From: Deuterostichococcus epilithicus
Lineage: Eukaryota; Chlorophyta; Trebouxiophyceae; Prasiolales; Stichococcaceae
Assembly (NCBI GenBank): GCA_033439295.1
Contig: JAVTLE010000016.1
Location: 1-64,000 of the forward strand
Direction: 5' to 3'
DNA length: 64,000 nt
Shown here: positions 48,478-59,765 of the stretch, in pieces
Numbering within the stretch: the stretch's first letter is position 1
Layout: each line of letters opens with the position of its first letter
Program-made: the position numbers and the translations under genes
Notes under the pieces: model-generated
What the model was told of the DNA's origin: nothing
What the model saw: the letters and a program-made list of their open reading frames with translations, nothing else
Databases searched by the model: none

Positions 48478-51328
48478 ATGTCGACATACACAGAACTGGG
48501 CGCCAGCATCGCCGCGCGGGCTTTCTTCTACCCGAGCCTGCTGTTCAACATTGCACGTGAGCGCCTGCAGGAGGACTGGCACTGGTGCGACCCGATCACG
48601 GAGGTGAGACCGAGTCGTGCGCCTGCACCGAGCGTCGTTTGAGAGATTTGATGCCCATAATCGGGGTAGCGAGCGGATTGTGACATAACTGACCGCTGTT
48701 GCCGCAGCACGTGATGCTGGGCGCCATCCCCTTTCTCTCAATGCTGGACGCCGAGTTCCAGCAGCTGGTGCGTGGCTGCAGACAACTCCCTTTTTCGCTC
48801 GGCTAACCTACAAGCCTGCTGTCACGCCTTGCTGGACCGCGTCCTGAGACCCATCCTACAGCGCTGCGGCCGCTGCGCCCGGGCGACCTCTCGACCAGTG
48901 CCCCACCACGCTGCCTCCAGGGCGTCAAGGCGGTAGTGACGCTCAACGAGGAGTTTGAGATCTTCATATCGCCGGAGCAGTATGCCGCGGCCGGCATCCA
49001 CCATCTGCATCTGCCGACCATTGACTTTCTGTTCGCGCCGCCAGTAGCCGACCTGCACCGCGGCGCGGACTTCATCGCAGGTACTGTTGTAGTTGCTCTA
49101 ATACAGCCGAGAGGCACCAGGCATGTGATTAGGGGCCTGGCATGATGCTGCTGCCGGCTTTCGCTCAGGTGGTCCTTTCGCTCAGGTGTCAGGCGCATCC
49201 ATTCCGCTGTGCTGCTGCCGATATCGCAACAGAACAGTCGCTGCAACCTCAAGATGGCGTGCTCGATCGACTGTGCTGCGGAGACAATTCTGAGACGTCC
49301 GCATCATCGACAGCCTGCCATGCACCCCATGCCGGTAAGCCGCATCACTGAACCGGCTCCTGTGTCCCCGGATCTCCCCACAGATCATGCGCGGCGGGGG
49401 CAGCTGGTGTACGTGCACTGCAAGGCGGGGCGCGGACGGTCCACGGCGCTGGTGCTGTGCTACCTCATCAAGGAGCACCGGATGACGCCTGCCGCCGCGC
49501 TGGAACTGGTCCGCGCCAAGCGCCACCAAGTTCGCCTTGCCCCAGTGCGCTCTTCAGGGTCTTTGATGTTCTCCGTTCGGAGATGGCTGTTCAGAGCAGA
49601 CGACAAGAGCGAAAGCAACGCCTGCGGTGTGCATATCACTTGCGCCGCCTCGATTGGTCCAGCTCGACAGGCCCCCGTCAGCTGCCTTCGTGGAGCCTGC
49701 AAGGACATGATCAGAGTTTCCCTTTCCACTTCCCGAGTGGCACGGGCAACCTTCCGAACCTTGCGCCCCCGCCCCGGGACAGCAGGGGCTCAGGCCTGCA
49801 GCTGGAAAGTCAGCTGAGGCGAACACCTGCTTCCACTGCAGGGCCAGTGGCGCAGCATCCTGGAGTTTTGGGAGGACTGCGACCGACCCGGCGGCGGTGA
49901 TGGCGGCGGCCAGGGGTACGGCGCTGCAAGGTGTATGCAGGAAGCAGCCGCCGCACCGGGCGAGCTGCGTGCTTCGCCGGGCACACCCGACAGCGTGTTG
50001 CGGGACGATGGCGGCGCGCCATTCGGCTCCGCCAGCGCCTCCGAGGCTGACATTGCCGGTGAGTTTGTGCCACTCGATCCTGCTGCCAATCTGTGTGCTG
50101 GCCTGCAGCATGGAGCGTGATGGTCCACGGGGATGGTTCGTCCAGCACAAGAGTGCACTTTTCTGATCGGTATGTGTTGCTGTGTGGCTGAATTTTGGGC
50201 AAGCCATAGTATCGGGCCTGTTGCGCTGATGCACCACAAAATGCTGAAAGAACGTGACTCTACCCCACAGATGCGGCTGCCTCCGGCTTGGACGTCTTGT
50301 CCGAGGCCGGCGCTGTCGACGATCAGTCAGCGGCGGTGCCTGCGGCAGATTTAGCGGCCAGCATTGACGGCTTGAGGGTTATGCAGCCACTGCCGCTGCT
50401 GCTGCAGAAGGCGCAGACATCGGCGGCCGGGGCGGCTGCCGCGGGCAGCCTGACAGCTGCTGCGACCGCCGCAGATGTGCCGGCAGCGGTTGAGGTGCCC
50501 GACCTTGTCGCTGCGACAGACAGGGAGCCGGTCTTGGCAGCGATCCCATTCCCAGCGAGTGCGGCGCCACAGCGGCTGCCAGCACCCAGCGACGATGACT
50601 GTGCAGTGCGGCGGGCGCCGCAGGATCGCACAGAGGCATCGGCTGGCGCTGCGCCGGCCGACGTGGCGCCGCAGCCAGGCCAGAGCCGCCGTGCCGGCCC
50701 CTCAGCGCCCCGCGCCCTCAGCGATCGTCACGCCAGGGAGGGGAGTCAGTCGTCGCAGCCGCCGGCAGCCGCCGGCGCGGCGGCGTTCGCAGCAGGCCCC
50801 GCCGAGGGTGGCGCACCACCCAGCAGTGCGGCTCGCCCGGTTTTGGCTCTGCCCAGTGCCATGCCGCCGGATGCCAGCAGCGTGGAGGCTCCTCCACACA
50901 CCGCAAGCGAAACGCTGCAGCCTCAGGCATTGCCGTGTCACCACGGCGCCGGACGCAGCCTGGACTTGGAGCGGTCGACCAGCACGGTGTGGGTGTCGGC
51001 ACCGTCCATGGAGCTGCTGGACTGCAGCCGGCTGCGGCCGGCGGCGGCTGCTGCCAGCGGCGGCGGCGGCTCCAGCGGAGGTGCGGGCGTCAGCGACGAC
51101 AGTGCTGCAGATGAGGCGGCTGCCGCAGCAACGGACGCGCCTGGCGGCGGCAGCGCCGAGCCAACCGGCGGCGTCGAGGTGGCGGCAGACTATGCTGGGG
51201 CAGCCGCCGTCGCATTGTCGAGCAGCGGTGGCGGCGCCCCGAGCGGCGCGGGCAATGACGGCTGCAGCTCGGGAGGTTTGTCGTGGTATAGACTTGCGGC
51301 AATCCTGCCGCAGGGTTGGGTGAGCTAG
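48478..51328 (+). CDS. PTPMT1: PTPMT1-type phosphatidylglycerophosphate phosphatase with long C-terminal tail
   Basis: PTPMT1 enzymes dephosphorylate phosphatidylglycerophosphate to phosphatidylglycerol, in mitochondria or plastids. Exon 1 (from 48478) has FFYPSLLFNIARE and WHWCDPITE, then HVMLGAIPFLSMLDAEFQQL. Exon 3 has GVKAVVTLNEEFEIF (the family's MNEEYE block) and HLHLPTIDFLFAPP with the general-acid Asp. Exon 4 has the P-loop VYVHCKAGRGRSTALVLCYL (Cys-x5-Arg, about 49413-49450) and AALELVRAKR. Exon 5 has GQWRSILEFWEDC. The catalytic part, about 230 residues, is complete. The last exon (about 50274-51328) adds some 350 residues of Ala/Pro/Ser/Gly low complexity that normal family members lack, with one near-terminal Cys-containing motif (NDGCSSGGLSWYRLA). 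Stop TAG at 51328. Confidence 0.9.
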
Positions 51329-51825
51329 AGGCAGCAGGCTGTCTCATCTCTTAATGTTCATTGGGGCTGTCATGGCAGGTGTGCGGGTAGGTAGTGTGCA
51401 TCGTGCTCACAATAGGCAGCTGGCGGAGTACAGTTTGGGTGCATGTTGTACGCATTGAAATGCTTGGGTCATGCGCATTTCAGCAAAGGCGGTTGACGAG
51501 AAACGACTCGAGTGATCGGAACACATGATCAAAAGGCCAAACTGTACTTGAAGATTTGATTGTACCTGTGCACTCCACCAGGTGGCTTGTGCATAGAAAT
51601 CTCGTTCTGGTTACACCTTTGTAAGGTGACAACGCCACCACAGCAGTTGCAGAAACCGGCCCGGCTACACGTCTGGGATACCCTATATCTTGCAAAGAAG
51701 CCGCGGCACAGGTGCTCCGCTTGCACGGTGCAAGCGGATTCCTTGTACAATCGACTGTGGCATGAGGTCATCAGACCACCCAACACCGCAGCGACGCGAC
51801 ACAGCCGCCAGGTTTGGCTCTTCCA
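51329..51825. other. Intergenic, tail to tail
   Basis: Separates two convergent genes. Candidate TGTAA signals: minus strand at 51611-51615 for the metallohydrolase, plus strand at 51620-51624 for the PTPMT1 gene. The stretch is clearly AT-richer than the flanks. Confidence 0.45.
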
Positions 51826-54252
51826 TTATACCGTGATGGTCATCGAGTTTGGCGGCTGTGACAGCTCCTGCACTCTGATGTCGGCCAGCCCCGCGTCCCG
51901 CAGCTTCTGCTGGAAGCTCTCAAGGCTGCCGCGCTGCTTGATGAGCCAAGACAGCGGCCCCGACGCCTGCAGCCGGCGGCAACACGCTCCAATCATACAC
52001 TGTCAAGTGCTGAGCGCAAAGCAGGTGCGGTCGCTGTTGAACTGCGCGCAAGTGGAAGACAGAGCGTGTGGCGAGTAAGTGGAACGTGCAGGGCTGCGGG
52101 TGTGGTGCGACACAAGGAGGGGGCTGTGAGGAGCGCACCTGCGTCTCTGCATTCATAAAGGGCACGACGACCGACGGCCGCAGCTGCCGAATCAGGTCCA
52201 ACGCGTTGCTGTCGCCACACACCTGCAGCGGTTCGAAGGCTGACTTGAAACACTGAATGCCTCGTCTGTTTAGGGCTGGCATGCCTGCACCGCCGGCGAG
52301 GCCCTCTACCTACAAGCAGCGGGCCATGCACTGCCATGTCGACCTAGCTTCAGGGCCCCGCACCATCGTCTGACCTTGCCCTGACTGTCAGTTCACACCA
52401 CGCGACAGCCCTCGGCATGGTGCCTGCCGCTGCCGCGGCGAGAGGCTGGCTGGCCGGGCATGTTCCGACGCCGCGGGCGCCCCCTTCCCTCTGACAGCCA
52501 GCGTTCCGGCGCCAGGCCGGCCCCTTGAATCTGGCGGTGCTGCTGTCCATCGAGTTCTTCAACCCTTTCAGGGAATCGTGTACTCCTGGTCGTACCAGGT
52601 ACGAGGGGAAAGGCAGCGCACCAGCGGGTAGGCGCCCAGCTCCTGGTTGACGACCGGCGTCACGACGATGTCGACGTCGCCGGGCGCTGCCTGCGCCGCC
52701 ACGCTGCCGGCGCCGAAGTCGCAGTGCGGCTCGTAGTAGAGGCTGACGCCNCGCGGCTGGGCCTCCCGGACCACCACGCCCAGCTGCCGCTTGCTCCAGG
52801 GCGGCCCGACGAGCGCGCCTGCGGTGGGACTCTCGGTTTCAGGGCGAGGCGCCGCTGCGCTGTGCAAGGGTCTGAACGTGCGAGCGAGACGTTCAGCACA
52901 ATGTCAGCTAGCATGGTGCGGGGCCCTGCCCCCCCCCCCACCCCCACCCCCCCATCCCCCCACCCCACCCCCTCCCCCCCCCCCAGGGTCCCGTCACCTG
53001 CCACAGCTTCGCATCGGAGCAACGGGATGCGCAGGGTGCAAGACACCCTCCCAGCCTCGTCAAGCAAGAAGTGCAGCGCACTCTGCACTCCTGCACGAGG
53101 CTGCCACACGCTGCCAGGTCGAACGCGCCTTCGGTGGCGGTCAGCGTCAGCTTGCCGCCGGCCATCGTGACCGTCTGCCCGTGGTCCAGCTCGTATATCT
53201 GCTTGTAGCCCAGCCGGCGGCACTTCTCCGCGGCAGCGGGCTGCGCCACCACCGGCAGGTCTCGTGGCAGCACCTCCAGTGTCGGCAGGTGGCAGTGGTC
53301 GTCCAAGCCCTGTCCGGGAGTCAAGATACCTGATGTTAAATGAGATGGGTACTGCAGGTCAGGAGCGTGCATCTGGCGACACCTGCAGCGACCGCGCCCG
53401 ACGGACGGGGCGCCGGTGCCAGCCCTTCCGCAGTGCTGCCGGATGCCGGCCGGCGGCGCTTAAGCAACGATCGGGTGCGCGCTGACTCGCTGAGCAGCGA
53501 TGTGCAGAGCGCTGTCACGTCACCCTGAAGCCTGCCACTCGCGGCTGCACGCTTCATGCACACAACGTGACATCGACGAGCAGAGCTCTATTCGTGGGGC
53601 AACGACCAGCGGCTCGACACCGTTGGCAAAGCCCGATCGAGCGCTGAGAGTCCCACCTGCGTGATGAGCATAAAGTCGGAGCGCGCCGCCACAGCGCGCC
53701 AGTCCAGGTCCTTCGTTCGGACCTTCTCGCCGCTGTAGATCCAGGACGCCTGGAGAAACGTCAGCTCGCCCACCAGCCAAGGATCCACCAGCATCGTCAC
53801 GCCTGCAGGGGTTTTGCTGGTGGAGGTTCAAAGTAGCGTGTCATCCAAGTCGCCAGCAAGAGCGCCAGATCGCCNACCAGCNGGAGCCANGCGTCAAAGC
53901 CAGCGTCATGCTATGCAGGAGTTTCTGAGCAGGCAAGGGCTTCTGACCAGGGCGCCGTGGGCTGTGTGGCTTGCGGCGCCCCGAGACACGCACCAGACTG
54001 CTCGAAGGTGGCCTGCCAGCAGTTTGACTCGANGGAGGTGTANGTGACGCGCCGCGGCGGCTGCGCCGCCGCCGCGGCTGCCGACTGGGGCGCCGAGCTC
54101 GCCGATCCTGTCGCCGCCATGGCGGCTGCTTGCCGCCGGCCTGCCGGCCTGCAGCTCCACGAGCGGGGTTTAGGACCGATGGAATAATGCCTTCGGCGAT
54201 GGTGGACTGGTGCGTCTGTTGGAACGGTGAGAACCGTGCCATGATATGGCAT
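51826..54252 (-). CDS. Metallo-beta-lactamase-fold hydrolase
   Basis: Related to plant metallo-hydrolase/oxidoreductase proteins of the At1g29700 kind (function unproven). The N-terminus, from 54252 or an internal Met, is Ala/Arg/Ser-rich and transit-like. The fold begins YTS.ESNCW near 54040 and continues VTMLVDPWLVGELTFLQASW, ARSDFMLITQ, then GLDDHCHLPTLEVLPRDLPV (metal ligands D-D-H-x-H), KLTLTATEG, ALVGPPWSKRQLGVVVRE, VSLYYEPHCDF, VDIVVTPVVNQELGAYPL, SNALDLIRQLRPSVVVPFMN and LSWLIKQRGSLESFQQKLRD, ending PPNSMTITV and TAA at 51826. Unresolved bases near 53875-54045 and at 52751 blur the 5' part. The intron at 52819-53128 appears to use a GC donor: only that join keeps TATEG-ALVGPP in frame. 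Confidence 0.82.
52929..52984 (-). repeat. G-rich tract inside an intron (G-quadruplex candidate)
   Basis: On the minus, transcribed-sense strand this is a 56-base run of G broken by single A and T, with many GGG or longer runs separated by one base. It lies within the GC-AG intron of the metallohydrolase gene. The composition allows G-quadruplex formation in the pre-mRNA. Confidence 0.8.
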
Positions 54253-55715
54253 GTCGCCAACTCAGTACGTTTCGCCGTGAGTCGAATCGCCCATGATAAA
54301 CCGGCATGAAGCCGCATCAGTTGCAATCATGTTCTAAGAGGGGTGGACGCTCGCCTGCTGGCTGATTTAAACGGAGATGCGCGTGACTGAGACAGTGCCG
54401 AGCAGCGTCTGCGTGTCAGAGATGCAGAGCACTGCGCGAGTGCGCTGCAAAGTCCAAAATTTGGATTTCGCGTCGACAGCAGCATGACCCTCAACAACGT
54501 GCTGCAGTTTCTTTCGAATTATGACAGTGCAGACAAGATGAAGCCTGACCTTGGCTGCACCTGCGACCGACGGATAACCAAGCAGTGATGCTCGAGATGG
54601 AGGAATCTTGCAAGTGCGCAAGGAGGCGCAAGCTCACGTTTGTACCGCTTTGATATGAGACGGCAGCGAGCACTGCACCTGCAAACTGTGTGGCATTTTG
54701 GTAAGGTCAGCCTTGCATGCACCTCTGGCCTGTGACGTGGCGGAGGCTCGGTGGCTGATGCAGCGCGCGACGAAACACCGGAAGGGTCCGAACTAGGCGC
54801 CACAGCTAGGACCACCTCAGTGGCTGCGACACAACTGTCTCCACAACAATGGCTGCGACACTCTTCTGTTTGGAGATGCAGAAGCAAGGCTCACGGCATG
54901 ATATTAAATGCAACCCAGGTGCCGGGTCGCGCCAAGGCGTACGAGCACACAGTCGTAGGCAGCGCAAATGATTGTGACAGAAACAACGCTGCCACTGGTC
55001 ATTTGAGGCATCTTGACGCTAAGGCATGTCAACTACAACTGCTACAACTGCTATCCCGACACAAGGACGAAGGAGTTTCCATATGCTAGGTAACCATGCT
55101 TCCCGCCCAGCAAGAGAGACGACATTGATGATGCATCGAATGTCCATGCGCTAGCTGTTGCAGTTGAAGCGGAAGTTGACTGAGAAGTGAAAGAGGGTGC
55201 GGTGAAAGGGAGTGGGCGGAGGAGGAAGTAGTAGCAGTGCGAATCAGGCATGTGGGGTCATGGCTAGAAAGTGGGAAAGTATCAGCTTAGCAGCACGTAT
55301 AGTGCAAGAAGTGGGGAAGGCGTGTTCAATTCTCAACTGAAAGTGAAGAGGTGTGTCGAGGCATATGGTTTGGTGCATTACAGGTTGACAATCAGCGGCC
55401 GAGTGGATGACAATGCTAACTGGGAATAATTGACCTGTCTGTCGAGTCCTGACAACACATCAGCATACTGCCAAACGATCTACACTAGCTTGCATCACAT
55501 GTCTCGCAATTCTGAGTCGATGGGTGCAATAACAAATGCTACAAATGACACACAAGCCTGACATCAATGCGCGTACATCGCACAAGGGGAGCAGGTATTG
55601 TCAAAAGCAACACTGTAGTACCTGCCTAATGATCATGTCGTCCTGGCAAGCAACCTTGATCTTGTCAGGCGTCGACAGCTTGTTACTTGTGTCGGGAACA
55701 CCATCAGTTGACAGC
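54253..55715. other. Intergenic, nothing recognised
   Basis: A 1.5 kb region between the start of the metallohydrolase and the end of the second four-helix gene. GC is lower than in genes. No conserved frame, splice pattern or repeat was recognised on either strand. Confidence 0.4.
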
Positions 55716-57640
55716 TTAAACGGCTGACGGGCCAGTGTGGCCGTAGCCCGAGTCGTAATCGGCATCATGGCCAACACGCTTGCCGCGGCCGCCAGCGACA
55801 ACAGTGTCGCGGTGAGGCTCGCGCAGCAGGCTGAGGAACAGCAGCGACAGGCCGTTGAGCGCTGCACCAGCAATGGCACCTGCAGCAGAACGAGAGCAAG
55901 CAGTGAGGCTCAGCAAAACATGTGAAATGAATGCCGAATGCCAACCATCAAGAAGAGTTGCCGTGAGCGAGAGAAATTTCGGAATTGAAGTTGCATCGCA
56001 CCTGCCAGGGTCCACCTGATGCGGCCCTTGCCGTACAGCGCGTTGGAGATGGGGTTGCGCTTGTAGAACAGCAGAGACTGGATCTGTGGATGCAGTCAGC
56101 ACGTCTGGTGTGAAACACCGCGTCCAAAAACCAGACGAACAGTCATTGGCAGGTGAAAAGAGGTGTGGCCACCGCATGGTCGTTTTGACCGGAGGTGTCG
56201 CTTTGCAGCATGCAATTTGCTGCAACGACTTGGGCTCAAGCTCGTTCTGACATAAGAGAGTGTGTGTACAGATGGGGGTTTGAGCACACCTGCAGCGTCG
56301 TCAGCAGGAAGGCGTAGGTGAGCAGGCACATGGCGAACGGCTTCAGGCGCTCCAGGAAGCCTGCAGTCACAGCAGACGATTCTGTCAGCAGATGAGCGAA
56401 GTGATAACTCCTCAAGCAAGTCGGCAACATACCGCTGTTCAGGCTAAGAGCTGCAGACGAGACTGTTTAAGGTCTCTGGAAAGTATATAAAGACGCACGA
56501 ATGGGGGTGCAGATCATCGCGAGGATGAGGAGGGTGACGAAAATCTGCAATAGCCCATGAGCAGCATGGTCTGCTATGTTCATCAGCATATGAGGATACT
56601 GTTATGTGATACATCGTCACCAGCATGCCACCGAGTGCCAGACATCTGCGACATGGCAGCTCAAGAGCATACCCAGACACTGCAATAGCACCAATCGCCT
56701 GTTACTCCACGTTGCTGGAGTGACACTTGTCTAGCCTAGCAAATACGCAGTATGCAATTGAAAAGGCGCACCTCCACCGCCAGGATGTACCACTGGAAGG
56801 CAAACTGGTCGCTCGCAGACCCAGGGTACGGCACCTGTAGATCCCCAAACAAATAGTCAGACCAGGTTGGTGTTGCTGAAATAGAACGCCAGCGCAGCAG
56901 TACTGCTACAGCAAGGGTGGCCTGGAAACTAACCTAGCTCCACTCTAGAATGAGCTAGGGTAGGACAACACACACAGAAGATGTCAAGGTTGGCAGAAAA
57001 GCTCATTTATCACAGACAGCATGCGCATACCTGGCCGCCAGACTGGAAGGTCTCAGTGTATGCCGCCTGCCGTGTCGCTGACAGGTTCCCCAGGTTGTTG
57101 GCGCGGTGCTGCAGCGCCGACAGGCCACCCAGCACCGCCAAGAATGCCTGCAGGGGAACACTAAGCATGTGGGGATATTGGCCCTGCTAGCATGTATGGT
57201 TTCGACCTCATTTGTAAGCTTCCACATTGCGGTTTTTCAAACCCAAATTATGTCAGCAAATCAACCCAAATAATGAATGTAGGTTGTGGTATCACATGGT
57301 AAGTGGAACATGCACTGCTACCACGCATACAGCGTCAGAAGCGCGAGGCGCAGTGGAGACGCACCAGGAAGGTGAGGAGCTGCAGAATGGCCAGGATGGT
57401 GCGGGCCATGCCGTTGACAACCTTGCCGGCCTTGCCACCCTTCTGCTTGACGCCCACATCGTCATGGTGGTGGTCCCTCGTCTCGACCACCGGAGCTGTG
57501 TTGTGGTGGACAGGGGCGGGAGCAGCCTGCGTGACGTTGGTCGCGCCGCCAGTGTGCAGGCCCCCGGTGTGACCGGTGCTGCCCGGGGGCAGGGCCTCGC
57601 CGGTGTGCAGGCCGCCGGTGCGGTAGCCGGTGCCGGCCAT
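55716..57640 (-). CDS. Four-helix membrane protein, paralogue B
   Basis: Seven exons give 272 residues: 57365-57640, 57031-57147, 56772-56834, 56499-56544, 56290-56360, 56002-56083, 55716-55879. Exons 2, 3, 5 and 6 have exactly the same lengths as in paralogue A (117, 63, 71 and 82 bases), and all intron phases agree. Shared blocks are AFLAVLGGLSALQ, QAAYTETFQSGG, PYPGSASDQFAFQWYILAVE, FLERLKPFAMCLLTYAFLLT, GKGRIRWTLAG and LNGLSLLFLSLLRE. The N-terminus differs: it is 92 residues long before the first intron, with repeated GGLHTG motifs and a His/Asp cluster (RDHHHDDVG). The tail is Gly/His/Tyr-rich (GHDADYDSGYGH). A signal peptide is absent; helix 1 starts near residue 78. Function unknown. 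The Met at 57640 was chosen because the upstream in-frame Met at 57700 lacks paralogue support. Confidence 0.85.
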
Positions 57641-58269
57641 CTGCAGCAGAGTCGGAGCATTGTTAACACATGGCTGCAGACACGTGCGCTCAGTTTCCAT
57701 GTTTGGTCAGCTAGGCTGGGTTTGCACTGGTGAATGGCGGCAGGGCTAAACAATATATCCGAGGTATCAGCAGTTGGCTGAATTCCATCACCTTCCAAGA
57801 TGATTATGATATTCAAACAAATATTCCGGACGCAACATGCACGATTTAGGCCGACCCCAGAAATGAACAAAATTGTGTGGAAGTGCTACAGCAGGAAAAG
57901 ATCGAAACGGTGGTTGGACACCGCGCGCTCGGCATCGTGCGCATCTGCCATCAAAACATTAGGCTGCGTCCGAGCGTACTGCCGGAGACCGTTTAGGGGG
58001 CGGACCGGCTGGGCATTCTCTAAAGTATAATATAGAATCGAAGGGGATAAAATGGCCGCACGCATCAAACGTTCGGGCAGTGCGAGTTGCACACGCGGAA
58101 CAGCTGTGAGCAGCTGACTCGAAACTGCCGACTGCGGGGGTTCTACGCACAGCTGCCGACAGCTTCTGGACGCTGCATCGAGTGGTCCGCCCCATGCTCG
58201 CGAGAGAATGCGGAGTGGCCGCGAGTGAGCCGGGCTGACTGCTGTGCGGAGGGCTGAACATCTCCCACC
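57641..58269. other. Intergenic
   Basis: Upstream of the second four-helix gene. No element or frame recognised apart from short AT-rich patches near 57790-57830. Confidence 0.4.
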
Positions 58270-58674
58270 ATGTCGGCTGACAAACTACCGACTACTCACG
58301 AGCAGCAGGCCAGGATTGCAGCGTACGACGCGCGAGACGCACGAGCACAGGGGTCCAGTGAGCATTTATGACTCTCCTTCTACCCGGCACACTGTGTGCG
58401 GTAGCGGGGTCCGACGCTGGCGTCACTCCGACATTACAGTCTGAGGTGGCAACCGGCAATGCTGACAGGCCTCCCTGCCACTGATGTGCGACAGGCGCAG
58501 GTTCATGGCAGCACGGCACAGCTGCAGACAAACACAAAGCGGAGTGTGGTGCACGGCCTTTACAGTGTCGGCACGAGGCGGTGGGTCGCGGACCTTGACG
58601 ATGAGACGCGGTTGCACGCGCGACGGAGGGAGGGCGTAGACTGCGGCCGAGTGTCCCTGGCGGCTGGAAGCTAA
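58270..58674 (+). CDS. Possible small gene of two exons
   Basis: CCACC precedes an ATG that opens MSADKLPTTHEQQARIAAYD and continues to a GTGAGC donor at about 58353. After a GACAG near 58497 a frame reads TAQLQTNTKRSVVHGLYSVG and VADLDDETRLHARR, ending in TAA at 58674. The start context and donor are good, but the two pieces do not join in frame with the splice sites I can see. The model is therefore incomplete or wrong. No family recognised. Confidence 0.25.
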
Positions 58675-59734
58675 GAGGAAGATGGATTCGCGAGCGGACT
58701 TGTAAGACGGTCTGTGGATGCGCTGAATACTTGTGGGGGGCATGTCGTACCTGGCTACCTTGTCCAGTCCCGTGAGTTTAGGGTATTTCTCGGGTCAGCT
58801 GCTTGACATCTGCCACACTGCCAGCTCACGCGAACATGCTGACGCGGCGCGCCGCCGCGTGGTCCGCCATGCTTGACGTCATCGCAACACAGGATGCTGC
58901 TGGCAGCTGAACCGTGTCGCGGGGTTTGAGTCCGTCGTGAGCCCACCTTGCAGGCTGCCGCAGATGCGGCGGAAGCTGACGCGTGCGCCTCACGCCAATG
59001 CTCGCCAGCAGCGGGGGCCGTCCCGCCGACCGCAGGGGGCACAGGCGGCGGGTGCGCTGGGGCAGCTGCCAAAGCTGCCATCGCCGCCGTTGGGCGCCGT
59101 CGCTGGCGGCGCTGCCACGAACATCAGCCGATGAAGGGAGATGGAGCCCTGCCAGCGCATGTCGCCAAGCTGGTATGTCATCGCCCTGGCCCACCATACA
59201 TCATGCCGACTGCTAGTGCAGCGCAGCTCGCCTGACTGGTGCGCTGGTGTCCGCGATGCCACAGAGCCCGGCTGGCAGTATTGGTGCATCGCCACCCGCT
59301 GCCGCAGGCCCTGCGCGGGCCCCGCTTCACGGTCTCAGTACGCCGAGCCATGCTGGTGCGGCGCTGCCACGTAGTTTGCCGCTGCCGTCCAAAGCCAGGC
59401 CCCGCTTGCCCCAAGTCTGCCTGCTGTCTGGCTTCTCGGCACGGCTCGCTGGGCGCGTGCCGACTGTGCCGGCGGCTGCTGCCGCAGGGCCCCGCCGCTC
59501 AAGCTCAGGCGTTGCACCCTCAGTGCAGCCCGCCGGGCATGTGTGCCGCAGCCGTGCCGCCAGGCCCCGCCACTCACAAGCTTGGCAGGCTGTGGCTCCA
59601 GTGCGGCTCGCCAGGCGCGTGCGTCGCCGCCGCCAGGCCCCCCGACCCGCACTCCTGCAGCCCCGGCGCGGCCCGCCGGGCCGGCGCAGCCGCCTGGCCG
59701 CGCCGCCCAAAGCTTTCCAGACTGCCAGCCGCCT
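58675..59734. other. Non-coding stretch with degenerate repeats
   Basis: Lies between the doubtful small gene and the end of the Gln-rich gene. The right third carries imperfect GC-rich repeats (separate entry). No gene could be supported on either strand. Confidence 0.4.
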
Positions 59735-59765
59735 TCAGTGCGGCTCGCCGGCCTTGTGCGCCGTG
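59440..59765. repeat. Degenerate tandem repeat, units about 65-85 bases
   Basis: A core like CGGCTCGCCRGGC returns at about 59442, 59526, 59604, 59668 and 59741, followed each time by similar text (GTGCCGCnGC, CCAGGCCCC, AAGCT). The last unit lies within the final codons of the Gln-rich gene; the others follow its stop. Confidence 0.45.
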
